Shown here: positions 63,047-64,000 of the stretch, piece by piece
Numbering within the stretch: the stretch's first letter is position 1
Layout: each line of letters opens with the position of its first letter
Translations under genes and position numbers: made by a program
NCBI RefSeq assembly: GCF_002571225.1
Contig: NZ_NVEC01000028.1
Coordinates: 1 to 64,000 of the forward strand
Direction: 5' to 3'
DNA length: 64,000 nucleotides
Origin: Bacillus sp. AFS059628
GTDB taxonomy: Bacteria; Bacillota; Bacilli; Bacillales; Bacillaceae_G
Notes under the pieces: generated by a model
Database searches by the model: none
The model's input: the letters and a program-made list of their open reading frames with translations, nothing else
What the model was told of the DNA's origin: nothing

Positions 63047-63328
63047 ATGAATAAAAAACAACAAGGTTATAACAAGGCAACTTCTGGTGCTAGCATTCAA
63101 AGTACAAATGCTAGTTATGGTACAGAGTTTTCAACTGAAACAGATGTGCAAGCAGTAAAACAAGCAAATGCACAATCAGAAGCAAAGAAAGCACAAGCTT
63201 CTGGTGCACAAAGTGCAAACGCTAGTTATGGTACTGAATTTGCAACTGAAACAGATGTGCATGCTGTGAAAAAACAAAATGCACAATCAGCTGCAAAACA
63301 ATCACAATCTTCTAGTTCAAATCAGTAA
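63047..63328 (+). CDS. sspE: Gamma-type small acid-soluble spore protein SspE
   Basis: A 93-aa protein rich in Gln, Ala and Ser with two near-identical halves: [30 protein letters not shown] and [30 protein letters not shown]. The ATGTEF-like T-E-F-[SA]-T-E-T-D block contains the GPR cleavage site, so it is an amino-acid store degraded on germination. The start follows GGAGGTGAG. A CATTATT at 63021-63027 is a possible SigG -10, but no good -35 is placed. Confidence 0.96.
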   Translation: MNKKQQGYNKATSGASIQSTNASYGTEFSTETDVQAVKQANAQSEAKKAQASGAQSANASYGTEFATETDVHAVKKQNAQSAAKQSQSSSSNQ

Positions 63329-63333
63329 TGAAA

Positions 63334-63371
63334 GAAAAACACTTCTCTAATTCGGGAGAAGTGTTTTCTTT
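63334..63371 (+). terminator. Terminator after sspE
   Basis: AAAAACACTTCTC-loop-GGAGAAGTGTTTT stem followed by CTTTG. Confidence 0.85.
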
Positions 63372-63516
63372 GTGCTTTGGTCATGGTAATGAAAATAAAG
63401 CGAACGACATAACTTCTAATAAGTCAACAAATGTAGTCAAAGGAGAAGGAAGTTAAAGATTAGAAATATGTAATGAGGAATAATAACTGATCAATAAATC
63501 TAAAAGGGGGTAAGTA

Positions 63517-63777
63517 ATGAACGACTTTGATAAGTTGGTGGGAGAGCAATTAGAAACGATGGATGAGTTGTTGAAGTTACAAGCTCATCTAGAGAAGTAT
63601 CAGCAAATTGAAATGAGCGAAAAGGATACGTGCGATAAAAAGGAATTACATTTTATACGCCAAGAAATATATAGAACAGAAGTAGCACTCAAGTTATTAC
63701 ATGAGAAGTTTGAAGAGCAAACAAATAGTGTAATTCAATCTTTTGAAACTGAAAAAATGATTTCAAATTTAGGATAA
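63517..63777 (+). CDS. ygaB: YgaB-like helical protein, 86 aa
   Basis: The sequence MNDFDKLVGEQLETMDELLKLQAHLEKYQQIE..ELHFIRQEIYRTEVALKLLHEKFEEQTN is two long amphipathic helices with a heptad pattern, probably a coiled-coil hairpin. Length and position after sspE match B. subtilis YgaB. The function is unknown. The start follows AAGGGGGT. Confidence 0.85.
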   Translation: MNDFDKLVGEQLETMDELLKLQAHLEKYQQIEMSEKDTCDKKELHFIRQEIYRTEVALKLLHEKFEEQTNSVIQSFETEKMISNLG

Positions 63778-63800
63778 GGCATGCCGTTGTCTTCAAGTGA

Positions 63801-63842
63801 AAGGTCCTTCTTTACATGGAAATAAGGAAGGGCTTTTTTTAT
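63801..63842 (+). terminator. Terminator after ygaB
   Basis: GTCCTTCTTT/AAGGAAGGGC stem followed by TTTTTTT. Confidence 0.75.
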
Positions 63843-64000
63843 TCTCATTTCCTTGTTTGTAAATAAAACACTCGCCTCCTAAGAAGATTAAAGATATCGT
63901 ATTCAGTGTGAGAAATGGAGTCTTGTCGCTTTAGTTTTAAAATTTCGACAAAAAAGTTATAATAGAAAAAAAGTGAATGCAGTTCAAAGGGCATTTGCAG
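63843..64000. other. Right edge, intergenic
   Basis: AT-rich sequence with a TATAAT near 63959 and TTTCGACA upstream, a likely promoter for a gene beyond the window (in B. subtilis the next gene is ygaC/ntdP). No gene starts inside the window. Confidence 0.5.

Noticed and set aside
1-64000. CRISPR arrays, insertion sequences, prophage, rRNA
   Set aside because: No spaced direct repeats, transposase, integrase, phage structural or rRNA sequence was seen; the only tandem repeat is the coding minisatellite.

Overview
The window is chromosomal DNA of a low-GC, spore-forming Firmicute and fits the Bacillus cereus group best. Three things support this. First, spore genes are present: sspK, a gamma-type SASP (sspE), pdaA and ytaF. 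Second, long blocks match the order of B. subtilis gene neighbourhoods: yceC-H; yfkK-J-(YtxH)-H; chaA-yfkD-yfkAB; pdaA-yfjP-yfjO; yfhE-yfhF-recX-yfhH-sspK-yfhJ-yfhP-mutY-yfhS-sspE-ygaB. Third, cereus-group genes lie between them, such as class I fumarase, pyruvate formate-lyase and a sigma-54 amino-acid locus. I see no prophage, insertion sequence, CRISPR array or rRNA.

Layout. 1-0.6 kb: 5' part of a secreted Gly/Ser/Asn repeat protein coded by a 15-bp minisatellite. 0.8-7.3 kb: a ROK kinase, then the Ter stress operon (three TerD paralogues, a TerC manganese exporter, YceG, and TelA-like YceH) with hairpins between genes. 7.4-14.7 kb: a Ca2+ P-type ATPase, the yfkK/yfkJ/YtxH/yfkH block, and a P1B-4 metal ATPase (PfeT type) behind a PerR-like box. 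14.9-22.6 kb: a DMT transporter, a YhhN lysoplasmalogenase-like protein, signal peptidase I, a 920-aa TPR protein with a degenerate dynamin-like GTPase domain, DedA, and small proteins. 22.8-32.3 kb: chaA, yfkD, yfkAB, fumA, pdaA, a DNA glycosylase, an rRNA methyltransferase and truA. 32.4-37.2 kb: a sigma-54 activator divergent from a free-standing lipoyl-like domain protein, an amino-acid permease and an M20 deacylase; a clear -24/-12 promoter and a 12-bp inverted repeat lie between them. 37.3-42.3 kb: an XRE-DUF1232 regulator, ytaF, a forespore small protein, glutaminase, and a GlcNAc-type PTS permease with a cre site.

42.5-49.9 kb: a serine hydrolase, then a six-gene cluster of two Sm-like small proteins, two double-module GT2 glycosyltransferases, a UDP-sugar dehydrogenase and an epimerase. 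This looks like a dedicated glycan pathway and is the best candidate for an undescribed system. 50.2-54.8 kb: pflBA and ugtP. 54.88-55.08 kb: a dense cluster of seven DnaA-box sequences between ugtP and yfhE. 55.2-64 kb: yfhE, a GNAT enzyme, a tRNA-like element, an amidohydrolase, and the yfhF-to-ygaB block.

Gene calls rest on visible motifs, length and neighbourhood. Promoter and operator calls are pattern matches read by eye and have not been tested.
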